NCBI RefSeq assembly: GCF_030652775.1
Contig: NZ_JAUSPS010000052.1
Coordinates: forward strand, 124,001 to 188,000
Direction of reading: 5' to 3'
From: Acetobacterium sp.
Lineage (GTDB): Bacteria; Bacillota; Clostridia; Eubacteriales; Eubacteriaceae
DNA: 64,000 nucleotides
The position numbers and the translations under genes are program-made. The notes under the pieces are model-generated. The model was not told where the DNA came from and searched no databases. It saw only the letters and a program-made list of their open reading frames with translations. Positions within the stretch are counted from its first letter, which is position 1. Each line of letters begins with the position of its first letter. Shown one piece after another: positions 42,181-52,189 of this stretch.

Positions 42181-44457
42181 ATGTCAAAAAAACAGTGGCA
42201 TCATCGGGTGGAAAGGCCTGATTTCTTTAGTTCTGTTGGCCATTTTGATGGCTTCATAGCGTCTGGGCTGGATAAAAAAGAAGATTTCGGCTATAATATA
42301 GCCATGAAAAACTTTGAAACCTTTAAACAATCCTATCAAATAAAACTGAATCCTCAGCAGGAAGAAGCCGTGGCTCGCACTAAGGGTCAGAGTCTGTTGC
42401 TGGCCGTGCCAGGAAGCGGAAAAACCACAGTGATCATCTACCGGATTGCCTATATGCTAAAGGTTGAGCAAATCGATCCGGGGGAGATCCTGACCCTGAC
42501 CTTTAGCCGGATGGGTGCCCGGGATCTTAAAGGGCGATATACCAAACTATTTGGGGAAGCTCAGGCCGAAACCCTCCATTTCAGCACCATCCACAGTTTT
42601 GCCCTGGGGGTGATCCGTCACTATGAGAGGAGTTACCGCCGCCGCGCCCACACTGTGCTGGGTAATACCACCCCGGTGATCCGGGAGCTATATCGGCAGC
42701 TGTTTCAGGAGCATCCTGGGGAAATCGAATTGAGCGAAATCTGTCAGCGGATTGGCTTCTGCAAAAACATGATGCTGACCGCGGCAGAAATCAAACTGCT
42801 GCCAACCCTGGAGGTCGATTTCCTGCAAATCTATGACGCTTATGAAAGCCATAAACTCAAAGAACAGCTGATGGATTTTGATGACATTTTAAAATACGCC
42901 TGGGGACTCTTGAAAAAATATCCAGAAATGTTGGCCTTTTTTCAGAACAAGTACCCCTATATCCATTTGGACGAAGCCCAGGACACCTCAAAGATTCAGT
43001 TTAAGATCATTGAACTATTAACTGGGGAAACAGGAAACCTGTTTATGGTGGGGGATGAGGATCAGAGTATTTACGGTTTTCGTGGAGCCTTTCCCGAATC
43101 CCTGCTGGCCTTTAAAGAGACCTGGCCTCAGGGCGAGGTGTTGTTAATGGAAACCAATTACCGAAGCACCCGGCAGATTGTCGATAAGGCCAATGCCTTT
43201 ATTAAGCTGAACCATGAGCGCTATCAAAAAGAAATGGCGGTTCCCAATAGTAACGAGTTTACCGGGGTTCCGATTGCCCGGGAATGGGTGAAATCCAGCG
43301 AAGCGCAATACCAGTTGATTATCGAAGCGATCAAACGGGAGGGTAAAGAAATTGCGGTGCTCTACCGCAACAACGAGTCGGCCATTCCTCTGGTTGATCT
43401 GCTCGATGAGGCAGGGATTGCTTACCATATTAAGGAACATAGTCCCCAGTTTTTTGGCCATTTTTTGATCAAGGACATCCGCCTTTTTTATGAGTTTGCT
43501 GTTAATCCCGGAGATATGGATTTATTTACCCAGGTTTACTATAAGATGGATGCGGCGATCTCCCGAGAAACGATTAATCAGCTGGGTCAGCTGATTAAAC
43601 CCAAAGCAAATGCCTTTGATGCCTTAATTACGATCAGCGGCGAACGAGCCTGGCAGGTTAAACGACTGAAAGATCTCAAAGCCGGGTTCAAAAAGCTAAA
43701 AAATGCTCCGCCCCAGAAAGGCATCTTGATGATTCTGGATGATCTGGGGTATCGATCCTATCTGAATTTCCGAATCAGTTCTGGGCAATCCGAAGAAAAC
43801 ATTGAGCAGAAGCTGGCGGTGCTGAAGATTCTCGGAGGCCGGGTTCCCAATTTTCCGGAATTTTTTGATAAACTGGAAGTTTTGGCCGAAAAGCTTCAGG
43901 AGCCCCAGGCAAGAAAGGCGAAGATGCCGAGAGTAACCTTGTCCACCCTCCATTCCAGTAAGGGTCTGGAATTTGAAAAGGTATTTATTATTGATGCTAC
44001 CGAAGGGCAGATCCCCAATGTATCCAATACCTTGGAAGATGCCAAGGCCTATGCCGAAGAAGTTCGGCTTTTTTATGTGGGAGCCACCCGAGCCAAACAG
44101 GAACTGATTTTTCTGTGCGTCAAACACCGGGAAAAGGATATCAAACCATCCCCATTTATTTCCTATTTGATCGATGGCCTGCCCCGGAAAAAGTCCCCGG
44201 CAGAAAAAATGGCGCCGCGACTGCGGGAAAGTTTCGGCAGTCAGCATGTTAAATGGCAGGATTATCATGCCGGGCAAGTCGGCGGGTCCACCATGGATCT
44301 GAGCGCTTATCAGAACGGGACGGTTATTACCCATCAGCGCTTTGGGGCGGGCACTATTCTGACCCGCAACGGCGACATTGCCAGCATTCATTTTGATGCG
44401 GCCGGGGAAAAGAAAATGAATCTGGCCGTCTGTCTGGAAAACGGCGTGATCAAATAA
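42181..44457 (+). CDS. UvrD/PcrA-like superfamily 1 DNA helicase
   Basis: 758 aa. Motif I AVPGSGKTTVI, motif II HLDEAQDTS, motif III GDEDQSIYGFRGAFP, motif IV ETNYRSTRQIV, motif V STLHSSKGLEFEKVFI, motif VI RLFYVGATRAKQEL, and a C-terminal Tudor-like tail (VITHQRFGAGTILTRNGD) as in PcrA/UvrD. Start uncertain: ATG 42181 has AAGGGA upstream, giving a 41-residue tail before the family start at MKNFETFKQ (ATG 42304), which lacks a ribosome site. ATP-driven 3'-5' unwinding in repair or replication restart is expected. Confidence 0.92.
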   Translation: MSKKQWHHRVERPDFFSSVGHFDGFIASGLDKKEDFGYNIAMKNFETFKQSYQIKLNPQQEEAVARTKGQSLLLAVPGSGKTTVIIYRIAYMLKVEQIDPGEILTLTFSRMGARDLKGRYTKLFGEAQAETLHFSTIHSFALGVIRHYERSYRRRAHTVLGNTTPVIRELYRQLFQEHPGEIELSEICQRIGFCKNMMLTAAEIKLLPTLEVDFLQIYDAYESHKLKEQLMDFDDILKYAWGLLKKYPEMLAFFQNKYPYIHLDEAQDTSKIQFKIIELLTGETGNLFMVGDEDQSIYGFRGAFPESLLAFKETWPQGEVLLMETNYRSTRQIVDKANAFIKLNHERYQKEMAVPNSNEFTGVPIAREWVKSSEAQYQLIIEAIKREGKEIAVLYRNNESAIPLVDLLDEAGIAYHIKEHSPQFFGHFLIKDIRLFYEFAVNPGDMDLFTQVYYKMDAAISRETINQLGQLIKPKANAFDALITISGERAWQVKRLKDLKAGFKKLKNAPPQKGILMILDDLGYRSYLNFRISSGQSEENIEQKLAVLKILGGRVPNFPEFFDKLEVLAEKLQEPQARKAKMPRVTLSTLHSSKGLEFEKVFIIDATEGQIPNVSNTLEDAKAYAEEVRLFYVGATRAKQELIFLCVKHREKDIKPSPFISYLIDGLPRKKSPAEKMAPRLRESFGSQHVKWQDYHAGQVGGSTMDLSAYQNGTVITHQRFGAGTILTRNGDIASIHFDAAGEKKMNLAVCLENGVIK

Positions 44458-44572
44458 TGATCAGAAATAAGTGCCGGTTAAGGTCGATTAAATGACGATT
44501 CCAGTTGATGTTCAGTTTGTCTGAAAGTTTTTAATTCATTTTTTCATATCTTTTTTTTGGTAATTGTGTTAA

Positions 44573-44598
44573 TTTGATAACGAAAATAGTTTGATAAC
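44573..44598. promoter_or_regulatory. Direct repeats TTTGATAAC upstream of a LysR gene
   Basis: TTTGATAAC at 44573-44581 and again at 44590-44598, 17 bases apart, immediately upstream of the regulator start; possible autoregulatory site. Confidence 0.35.
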
Positions 44599-44624
44599 TT
44601 ACTGGATGGGAAGGTAAAGAGTAG

Positions 44625-45560
44625 ATGAATTTTACGAATTTGCAGTATATCATAGAAATTGATAAGTTTGGATCCATCTCTTTGGCGGCTAAAAAGCTAT
44701 TTGTGGCACAGTCGAATTTAAGCCGGGCCGTAAAAGAGATGGAAAAGGAGTTTGATATTACAATTTTTCAAAGAACCTCCAAAGGGGTGGTCACAACCCG
44801 GGAAGGACAGCGATTCTTAAATCACGCAAAAGAAATTCAGGATCAGGTCAATAATCTTAAAACTGAATACTCAGATCTGACAGATAAAGGGATGAATATA
44901 AAAATATCGGTTCCCCGGGCCTGTTACATTGCGGAAGTCTTTACGGAGTACATTAATTCACTCAGTGAAGAGAAAATGTTGCGGATTCACTATTATGAAA
45001 CCAATACTATGAAAACAATCCGAAATATTCTGGATTATCAATATGATATTGGTATTATCCGGTTCAATTCTCTGCACGAAGGTTATTATCTATCGTTGTT
45101 GAAACTGAAAAAATTACAGCATCGACTGATTTTGGAATTTGACTATCTTTTGCTAACCTCGAAAAAGAGTATAATCGCCGATAAGCACATCCGCTCTTAT
45201 GACGATTTAAAAGGCTGCACGGAGATCATCCATGGCGATGACCGCTTGCCGTCTGGTGATTATGTGGATTTGACAGAGGATGATCGGGAAGAACGCTCCC
45301 AGGATAAGGTGATTTACTTGTATGAACGGGGGAGTCAGTTTGAATTACTAAATACCATCCCCAATACCTTTATGTGGGTTTCACCAATGCCCCAGGAAGT
45401 TTTGGATAAATATGGACTGGTTCAAATGCGCTGTGGTGCCTTTGCAAAGTATATGAAGGACGTAATGATCTTTAAAGAGGATCATATCCAGAAAAAATGT
45501 GAAAAAGAGTTTCTCGACTTACTGAGAGAAAAAACAAGAGAATACGGGTGCTATTTTTAA
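44625..45560 (+). CDS. LysR-family transcriptional regulator
   Basis: 311 aa. N-terminal helix-turn-helix SLAAKKLFVAQSNLSRAVKEME (about residues 18-39), wing FQRTSKGVVTTREGQ, then a LysR effector domain that is somewhat divergent (LPSGDYVDLTEDDREERSQD inserted). It lies 480 bases upstream of adhE in the same direction, separated by a strong terminator, so it is a candidate but unproven regulator of adhE. Confidence 0.92.
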   Translation: MNFTNLQYIIEIDKFGSISLAAKKLFVAQSNLSRAVKEMEKEFDITIFQRTSKGVVTTREGQRFLNHAKEIQDQVNNLKTEYSDLTDKGMNIKISVPRACYIAEVFTEYINSLSEEKMLRIHYYETNTMKTIRNILDYQYDIGIIRFNSLHEGYYLSLLKLKKLQHRLILEFDYLLLTSKKSIIADKHIRSYDDLKGCTEIIHGDDRLPSGDYVDLTEDDREERSQDKVIYLYERGSQFELLNTIPNTFMWVSPMPQEVLDKYGLVQMRCGAFAKYMKDVMIFKEDHIQKKCEKEFLDLLREKTREYGCYF

Positions 45561-45572
45561 GAGTGCCGGGAT

Positions 45573-45608
45573 AAAAAGAGCCACTGATGAAAATCGGTGG
45601 CTCTTTTT
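45573..45608 (+). terminator. Terminator after the LysR gene
   Basis: AAAAAGAGCCACTGAT / ATCGGTGGCTCTTTTT, GAAA loop, one G-U pair. Confidence 0.92.
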
Positions 45609-45872
45609 ATCGGCAATCGTGATGATGGAAAATAGTAAAAAGCTAAAAATCCCAGTTCCAAGGGATTTGTCGAGCAATATATCATTTTTGATATGTTGCG
45701 TCAACTAAATGCATATGCGACTATGATGCGGTTTTCGTTGTAAAAGTGAAAAGATGATGGTAGTATTAGCCCCAAGCGAAGAGAGAAATTTGCTGAAATC
45801 AGTTTAATTATAAAAAAATACACGTGTAATCGGTTGTCAAACCTGAAAGAAAGAGGTGATTATAAAAAAAAC

Positions 45873-45968
45873 ATGGATATTCTGGAGTGGCCATCCAAAA
45901 TATGCATGGCGAATAAGAATACTTGCAAGAAATGCAAGCATTCTTATGAGATGGTAAATTTCAGATAA
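45873..45968 (+). CDS. Possible 31-aa Cys-rich peptide in the adhE leader
   Basis: Frame from ATG 45873 to TAA 45966 reading MDILEWPSKICMANKNTCKK then CKHSYEMVNFR. It has CKKCKH, a zinc-ribbon-like half. The nearest ribosome-like site, AGAGGTGAT, is about 13 bases upstream, too far for comfort. The hairpin at 45913-45947 falls inside it. Could be a leader peptide or chance. Confidence 0.3.
   Translation: MDILEWPSKICMANKNTCKKCKHSYEMVNFR
45913..45947 (+). promoter_or_regulatory. Strong hairpin in the adhE upstream region
   Basis: ATAAGAAT-A-CTTGCA / TGCAAG-C-ATTCTTAT, 14 paired bases with one mismatch and AGAAA loop; no T run follows, so not an ordinary terminator. Located about 95 bases before adhE. 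Confidence 0.6.
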
Positions 45969-45998
45969 GGCGAAGCTCGAAAAAGGATTATGGAAATT

Positions 45999-46029
45999 AT
46001 TGTGAGAATATAACTTAATTGTGAGAATA
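45999..46029 (+). repeat. Direct repeats ATTGTGAGAATA before adhE
   Basis: ATTGTGAGAATA at 45999-46010 and 46018-46029, 19 bases apart (about two helical turns), the second just before the AAGGGGA ribosome site. Possible activator or Rex-like (TTGTGA) binding half-sites. Confidence 0.5.
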
Positions 46030-46040
46030 AGGGGATAAAA

Positions 46041-48692
46041 ATGTTAGATAAGAAAAAAGCGAAAATAGAGATCCAAAGACCGGATAGCGTGAACAATGTT
46101 GAGAGTCTAAATCATCGACTGGAAGAGGTAAAAGCGGCCCAGCGATTATTTGCTACCTATACCCAGGAACAGGTGGATGCTATTTTTCTGGCGGCAGCCA
46201 CAGCAGCTACTAAAAAGCGAATCCATTTGGCAAAGATGGCAGTTGAAGAAACAAAGATGGGTGTTGTCGAGGATAAGGTGATTAAAAACCATTATGCATC
46301 GGAATATATCTATAATGCTTATAAAAACACCCAAACCTGTGGTGTGCTGGAAGAATCCCATGCCTTTGGATACAAAACAATCATTGCCCCGCTGGGTGTC
46401 ATTGCAGCGGTTATACCGACAACAAACCCGACATCAACAGCGATCTTCAAATCACTGATTGCACTGAAGACCCGAAACGGGATTATCTTTTCACCGCATC
46501 CAGGAGCCAGAAGATGTACCATTGAGGCGGCCAGAATTGTTTTAGAAGCAGCAGTGGCAGCAGGAGCGCCAGCCGGGATCATCGCCTGGATTGATGAACC
46601 ATCGGTTGAACTGTCGATGGAAATAATGAAAGCGGCTGATGTGGTATTGGCTACCGGTGGCCCGGGAATGGTTAAATCGGCGTATTCATCTGGCAAACCG
46701 GCAATTGGAGTTGGAAACGGAAACACGCCTGCCATTATTGACAGTTCCGCAGATGTATTGATGGCAGTCAACTCAATTATCCTGTCAAAAACCTTCGACA
46801 ACGGAACCATCTGTGCTTCGGAACAGTCGGTGGTCATTGATGCGAAAATCTATGAGAAATGTATCCTGGAGTTTAGAAAACGCGGCTGTTATCTTTTAGA
46901 TGAAAATGAAAAAGATATGGTCAGAAAAATTATCCTTAATGCAGCAGGAAACATCAACGCCCAGATTGTTGGCCGGTCGGCGTATCAAATTGCCAAATTG
47001 GCGGGCTTTGAGTGTCCTGAGGATGCCAAAGTGCTGTTAGGTGAAGTGACCGAATTAGATGTCACCAAGGAACCTTTTGCCCATGAAAAACTATCGCCAA
47101 TTCTAGCCGTGTACAAGAGCGCTGATTTTGAAGATGGCGTGAACATCGCTGATCGACTGGTTGTTGATGGTGGGGTGGGACACACATCCGTATTATATGT
47201 TGACACCGTAAAGGCACCGGATAAGTTAAAAGTCTTTGAAGAAAGAATGAAAACAAGTCGTATTTTAGTGAACACACCATCATCACATGGTGGCATCGGG
47301 GATCTCTTTAACTTTAAACTACTGCCTTCCTTAACTCTGGGTTGTGGTAGCTGGGCAGGAAACTCCGTTTCTGGTAATGTGGGCGTTAAAGAATTGATGA
47401 ATGTAAAAACAGTGGCTGAAAGGCGGGAAAATATGCTTTGGTTTAGAACCCCAGAAAAGGTTTATTTTAAAAAGGGTTGCACAAGTGTGGCACTACAGGA
47501 ATTACAGTGTGTTTATAAAAGGAAGAAAGCGTTTATTGTAACAGATTCGTTTTTGTATAAAAGTGGCTTTACAAAAGACATCACGACGCAGTTGGATGAA
47601 ATGGGGATTTCGCATTTTACCTATTTTGATGTGACCCCAGATCCTACCCTGGAATGCGCCAAAGCGGGAGCAGAAGCAATGACCGCTTTTGAACCAGATG
47701 TTATTATTGCCATAGGTGGCGGTTCGGCCATGGATGCCGCCAAGATCATGTGGATCATGTACGAACATCCAGAGGCGGATTTTGCCGATCTGGCCATGCG
47801 TTTTATGGATATCCGAAAAAGAGTCTACGGTTTTCCGGAAATGGGCAAAAAAGCCATTATGGTCTGTATCGCAACAACCGCCGGGACAGGGTCGGAAGTG
47901 ACACCGTTTGCCATTATTACCGATGAGAAAACCCAGACAAAATACTCTATTGCTGATTATTCCTTATTGCCAACGATGGCCATCAGTGATGCGAATATGA
48001 TGATGGATCAACCGAAAGGGCTGACGGCGACATCGGGAATTGACGTGCTGACCCATGCCTTGGAATCTTATGTGTCAATGCTGGCAACGGATTATACCGA
48101 ACCTTTGTCATTAAAAGCCACCCGGCTGGTATTTGATTATCTGCCCCGAGCCTATCAGTATGGCCGGGATGATGTCGAGGCTCGGGAAAAAATGGCCAAT
48201 GCATCAACGATTGCGGGGATGGCCTTTGCCAATGCCTTTTTAGGTGTTTGTCACTCCATGGCTCATAAGCTGGGGGCCCATCATCATGTTGCCCATGGCT
48301 TTGCCAATGCGTTGCTAATTACCGAAGTAATGAAATATAATGCTTCTGAAGCACCTAAAAAAATGGGAACCTTTTCCCAATATCAATATCCTCGGGCGAT
48401 GCAGCGATATGCCGAAATTGCCTCCTATCTGGGGCTTCCCGGTAAAAACGATCAGGAGAAGTTCGAAAGTCTGATTGCTAAAGTGGAAGAACTGAAAGCT
48501 TGCATCGGCGTACCCAAATCGATTAAAGAATTTGGTGTTGATGAGCAGGAGTTTTTGGATAACCTGGATCTCAAATGTGAAGAAGCCTTTGATGATCAAT
48601 GTACTGGCGCCAACGCCAGATATCCACTCATGAGCGAAATTCGGGAAATGTACCTGAATGCTTATTATGGTAAAGAATCTAAATGGTATTGA
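46041..48692 (+). CDS. adhE: Bifunctional acetaldehyde-CoA / alcohol dehydrogenase AdhE
   Basis: 883 aa. N-terminal CoA-acylating aldehyde dehydrogenase (about 1-440; IPTTNPTSTAIFK, KTFDNGTICASEQSVV with catalytic Cys, VGHTSVLYV) fused to an iron alcohol dehydrogenase (about 460-883; IAIGGGSAMDAAKIMW, TTAGTGSEVTPFA, TSGIDVLTHALESYVS, HSMAHKLGAHHHVAHGFANA). Interconverts acetyl-CoA and ethanol with NADH; AdhE forms spirosomes. In acetogens it can serve ethanol oxidation or formation. AAGGGGATAAAA precedes the ATG. Confidence 0.97.
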   Translation: MLDKKKAKIEIQRPDSVNNVESLNHRLEEVKAAQRLFATYTQEQVDAIFLAAATAATKKRIHLAKMAVEETKMGVVEDKVIKNHYASEYIYNAYKNTQTCGVLEESHAFGYKTIIAPLGVIAAVIPTTNPTSTAIFKSLIALKTRNGIIFSPHPGARRCTIEAARIVLEAAVAAGAPAGIIAWIDEPSVELSMEIMKAADVVLATGGPGMVKSAYSSGKPAIGVGNGNTPAIIDSSADVLMAVNSIILSKTFDNGTICASEQSVVIDAKIYEKCILEFRKRGCYLLDENEKDMVRKIILNAAGNINAQIVGRSAYQIAKLAGFECPEDAKVLLGEVTELDVTKEPFAHEKLSPILAVYKSADFEDGVNIADRLVVDGGVGHTSVLYVDTVKAPDKLKVFEERMKTSRILVNTPSSHGGIGDLFNFKLLPSLTLGCGSWAGNSVSGNVGVKELMNVKTVAERRENMLWFRTPEKVYFKKGCTSVALQELQCVYKRKKAFIVTDSFLYKSGFTKDITTQLDEMGISHFTYFDVTPDPTLECAKAGAEAMTAFEPDVIIAIGGGSAMDAAKIMWIMYEHPEADFADLAMRFMDIRKRVYGFPEMGKKAIMVCIATTAGTGSEVTPFAIITDEKTQTKYSIADYSLLPTMAISDANMMMDQPKGLTATSGIDVLTHALESYVSMLATDYTEPLSLKATRLVFDYLPRAYQYGRDDVEAREKMANASTIAGMAFANAFLGVCHSMAHKLGAHHHVAHGFANALLITEVMKYNASEAPKKMGTFSQYQYPRAMQRYAEIASYLGLPGKNDQEKFESLIAKVEELKACIGVPKSIKEFGVDEQEFLDNLDLKCEEAFDDQCTGANARYPLMSEIREMYLNAYYGKESKWY

Positions 48693-48736
48693 TACCACAC
48701 TTGCTGTTTTAATATAAGATCAAACCGCTATCAGAT

Positions 48737-48778
48737 ACTCCCTCAGGTTGTCCAAATTTCCTGGGGGAGTTTTTATTT
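48737..48778 (+). terminator. Terminator after adhE
   Basis: ACTCCCTCAGG / CCTGGGGGAGT stem, 12-base loop, T-rich tail. Confidence 0.85.
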
Positions 48779-48797
48779 GCGGTTGTCCGGCTTGTCC

Positions 48798-48826
48798 TTG
48801 ACAAAAATAAAAATAAAGGCTATACT
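48798..48826 (+). promoter_or_regulatory. Promoter of the T-box transcript
   Basis: TTGACA (48798-48803), 17-base spacer, TATACT (48821-48826); starts near 48833. Confidence 0.9.
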
Positions 48827-48832
48827 CAGAAA

Positions 48833-49119
48833 AAACAAACCGGTGATGGTGGAGTAAAGTTAGCAGCGCATTAATAGCGAGTCGGGGGTGGTGGAAGCCT
48901 GATAGAAAGCGGACTGGCATAATGGGCACCTGAGGGTGTGAGGAAAGGGCAAGGCCTGAGTATTTCACAACGTTTCATCAACGTTAAGGGATGGCAGATG
49001 TGATAGCATTTGCAGATAAAGTGCACAGGTTGAAGTTAACCTGTGAATAAAGGTGGTACCGTGGGTTATTTTGACTCATCCTTTTATTGTTGTAGACAAT
49101 AAAAGGATGAGTCTTTTTT
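48833..49119 (+). ncRNA. T-box leader, probable Trp (UGG) specifier
   Basis: Contains the AGUA element (GGAGTAAAG, 48851), an apical GGGGGTGGTGGAAGCC, the T-box sequence AAAGGTGGTACCGTGGG (49049-49065; canonical AGGGTGGNACCGCG), then a terminator GACTCATCCTTTTATTGT / complement and T run (49073-49119). Stem I pairs GGTG (48842) with CACC (48927) and GTTAG (48859) with CTGGC (48914); the loop left on the 3' side is ATAATGGG, in which TGG (48923-48925) occupies the usual codon slot before a purine. ATG (Met) shifted by one is the alternative. Confidence 0.88.
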
Positions 49120-49144
49120 ATTTGAAAGAGAGAGGCACAAAGCA

Positions 49145-50374
49145 ATGGAAACATTAAAAAATTTACAAGGTCTGGTCAAGCGACTGGAAGAAAAAAGTCC
49201 ATTTTATCAGCAACGTTTTAAGGAAACGGGGATTGTGGCCGCAGATATTAAAACGATGGCGGATTTTGAGCAGTTGCCCTTTACCGATAAGGGCGATCTG
49301 CGCAATGCCTATCCCTTGGGTTTGCAGGCAGTGCCAGACAGCGAAGTGGTGCGGATCCATTCCTCATCCGGGACCACTGGCCAGCCGGTGATCATTCCCT
49401 ATACGGCTGGGGATGTGGCCGACTGGGCGGAAATGTTCGCCCGTTGTTATCGCTATGCCGGCATGACCGAGGAAGATCGGATCCAGATTACCCCGGGCTA
49501 TGGTCTCTGGACCGCCGGTATCGGATTCCAGGCCGGGGCCGAGAAAATGGGAGCCATGGCGATCCCCATGGGTCCGGGGAACACCCAGAAACAATTGCAG
49601 ATGATGGTGGATTTAAAAGCCACGGTTCTGGCATCGACCTCCTCATATGCTTTGTTGTTGGCCGAAGAGGTGGCTAACCAGAATCTTGGTGATCAGATCC
49701 ATTTGAAACGGGGTGTGATCGGTTCCGAACGTTGGGGCGATAAGATGCGCAGTCGGATTGCCGAAGAACTGAGCATCGAACTATTTGATATTTATGGCCT
49801 CACCGAAATCTATGGTCCCGGTATTTCCATCGACTGTAGCGAACATGATGGGCTCCACTACTGGTCGGATTATCTATACTTTGAAATTCTCGATCAGGAA
49901 ACACTAAAACCAGTACCAATGGGAGAATACGGGGAACTGGTAATCACCACCTTCCGGAAAGAGGGGGCACCGCTGCTGCGCTACCGCACCCATGACATCA
50001 CCCGCTTTATTCCTGGTCCCTGTGCCTGCGGCTCGGTCCATCCCCGCCATGATCGGATTATCGGCCGCACCGACGACATGGTCAAGGTCAAGGGCGTCAA
50101 TATTTATCCCGGCCAGATCGATGAAGTGTTAAAAACCGTGGCCGGGGTCAGCAGCGAATACCTGGCCACCGTGGATCATCAGGAAGGCAAAGACTGTGTG
50201 GTTCTGGCCTTCGAAATTCTTGACGGGGTTGATAAAAAAGCGGTTGAAGATGAGGTGAAACGGCAGTTTAAATCGCGGGTAGGATTAAGTGTTATTCCCC
50301 TGGCCAGCGCCCTTGGATCGCTGCCCCGATCTGAGAAAAAAAGCGTCAGGATCATTGATCGTCGGTTCAGTTAA
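49145..50374 (+). CDS. paaK: Phenylacetate/arylacetate-CoA ligase family protein
   Basis: 409 aa AMP-forming adenylating enzyme. AMP-binding SSSGTTGQPVI (about residues 73-83), FDIYGLTEIYGPG, LLRYRTHDIT, GRTDDMVKVKGVNIYP and a C-terminal ACT-like lid. The family activates aryl acetates (phenyl-, 4-hydroxyphenyl- or indoleacetate) to CoA thioesters. It is the only gene after the T-box, so it is expressed when an aminoacyl-tRNA is limiting. That favours a biosynthetic role: aryl acid, CoA ester, reductive carboxylation to arylpyruvate, amino acid. Substrate is inference. Confidence 0.9.
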   Translation: METLKNLQGLVKRLEEKSPFYQQRFKETGIVAADIKTMADFEQLPFTDKGDLRNAYPLGLQAVPDSEVVRIHSSSGTTGQPVIIPYTAGDVADWAEMFARCYRYAGMTEEDRIQITPGYGLWTAGIGFQAGAEKMGAMAIPMGPGNTQKQLQMMVDLKATVLASTSSYALLLAEEVANQNLGDQIHLKRGVIGSERWGDKMRSRIAEELSIELFDIYGLTEIYGPGISIDCSEHDGLHYWSDYLYFEILDQETLKPVPMGEYGELVITTFRKEGAPLLRYRTHDITRFIPGPCACGSVHPRHDRIIGRTDDMVKVKGVNIYPGQIDEVLKTVAGVSSEYLATVDHQEGKDCVVLAFEILDGVDKKAVEDEVKRQFKSRVGLSVIPLASALGSLPRSEKKSVRIIDRRFS

Positions 50375-50448
50375 AGTGTACAGCTGCAGAAATATCTGAC
50401 CAGCGGGCATTAGAAAAATCCATAATTAAAAAAAATTTCATTGAAAAA

Positions 50449-50477
50449 TTGATTTTTTACCTGGGATTGGTTATAAT
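50449..50477 (+). promoter_or_regulatory. Promoter of the DUF6440-like gene
   Basis: TTGATT (50449-50454), 17-base spacer, TATAAT (50472-50477), 40 bases before the start. Confidence 0.75.
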
Positions 50478-50516
50478 GAAATCGCCCACCTTGATTAAGA
50501 GGAGAAAAGGATAAAA

Positions 50517-50711
50517 ATGAAAACAAAAAAACAAAAGAAAAACCGATTTAAAATCGTCCTCAACGAACCCACTGGAGAGACCTCCGGGTGTAAGGTAATT
50601 GAAGATACTGAAACGGGAATCAATTACTTATACCATTATGATGAATTTGGCGGCGGACTCACTGTTCTGATTGATGAGGAAGGTGAACCTTTAATTGCCC
50701 CTGAAAAATAA
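50517..50711 (+). CDS. Small DUF6440-like protein
   Basis: 64 aa: NRFKIVLNEPTGETSGCKVI then TGINYLYHYDEFGGGLTVLI and DEEGEPL. The pattern 'RF...V.D..TG.nYL....G..GGLT.L.D..G.P' is that of small single-domain DUF6440 proteins of Firmicutes, function unknown. Own promoter, GAGGAGAAAAGG ribosome site and terminator. Confidence 0.8.
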   Translation: MKTKKQKKNRFKIVLNEPTGETSGCKVIEDTETGINYLYHYDEFGGGLTVLIDEEGEPLIAPEK

Positions 50712-50722
50712 AATAGCACCAG

Positions 50723-50756
50723 ACCCTGGAAGAGATTTTCTTTTTCAGGGTTTTTT
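50723..50756 (+). terminator. Terminator after the DUF6440-like gene
   Basis: ACCCTG / CAGGGT plus inner GAAGAG / CTTTTTC pairing, then TTTTTT. Confidence 0.8.
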
Positions 50757-50815
50757 CGTAGGCAAAAGTTTATTTGCTTGAATTAGGTGTATAAACAAGA
50801 ACAGGGGTACTGTAG

Positions 50816-52162
<1,347 letters not shown>

Positions 52163-52189
52163 AGAAAACAGAAATAAGGAAGTGAGACT

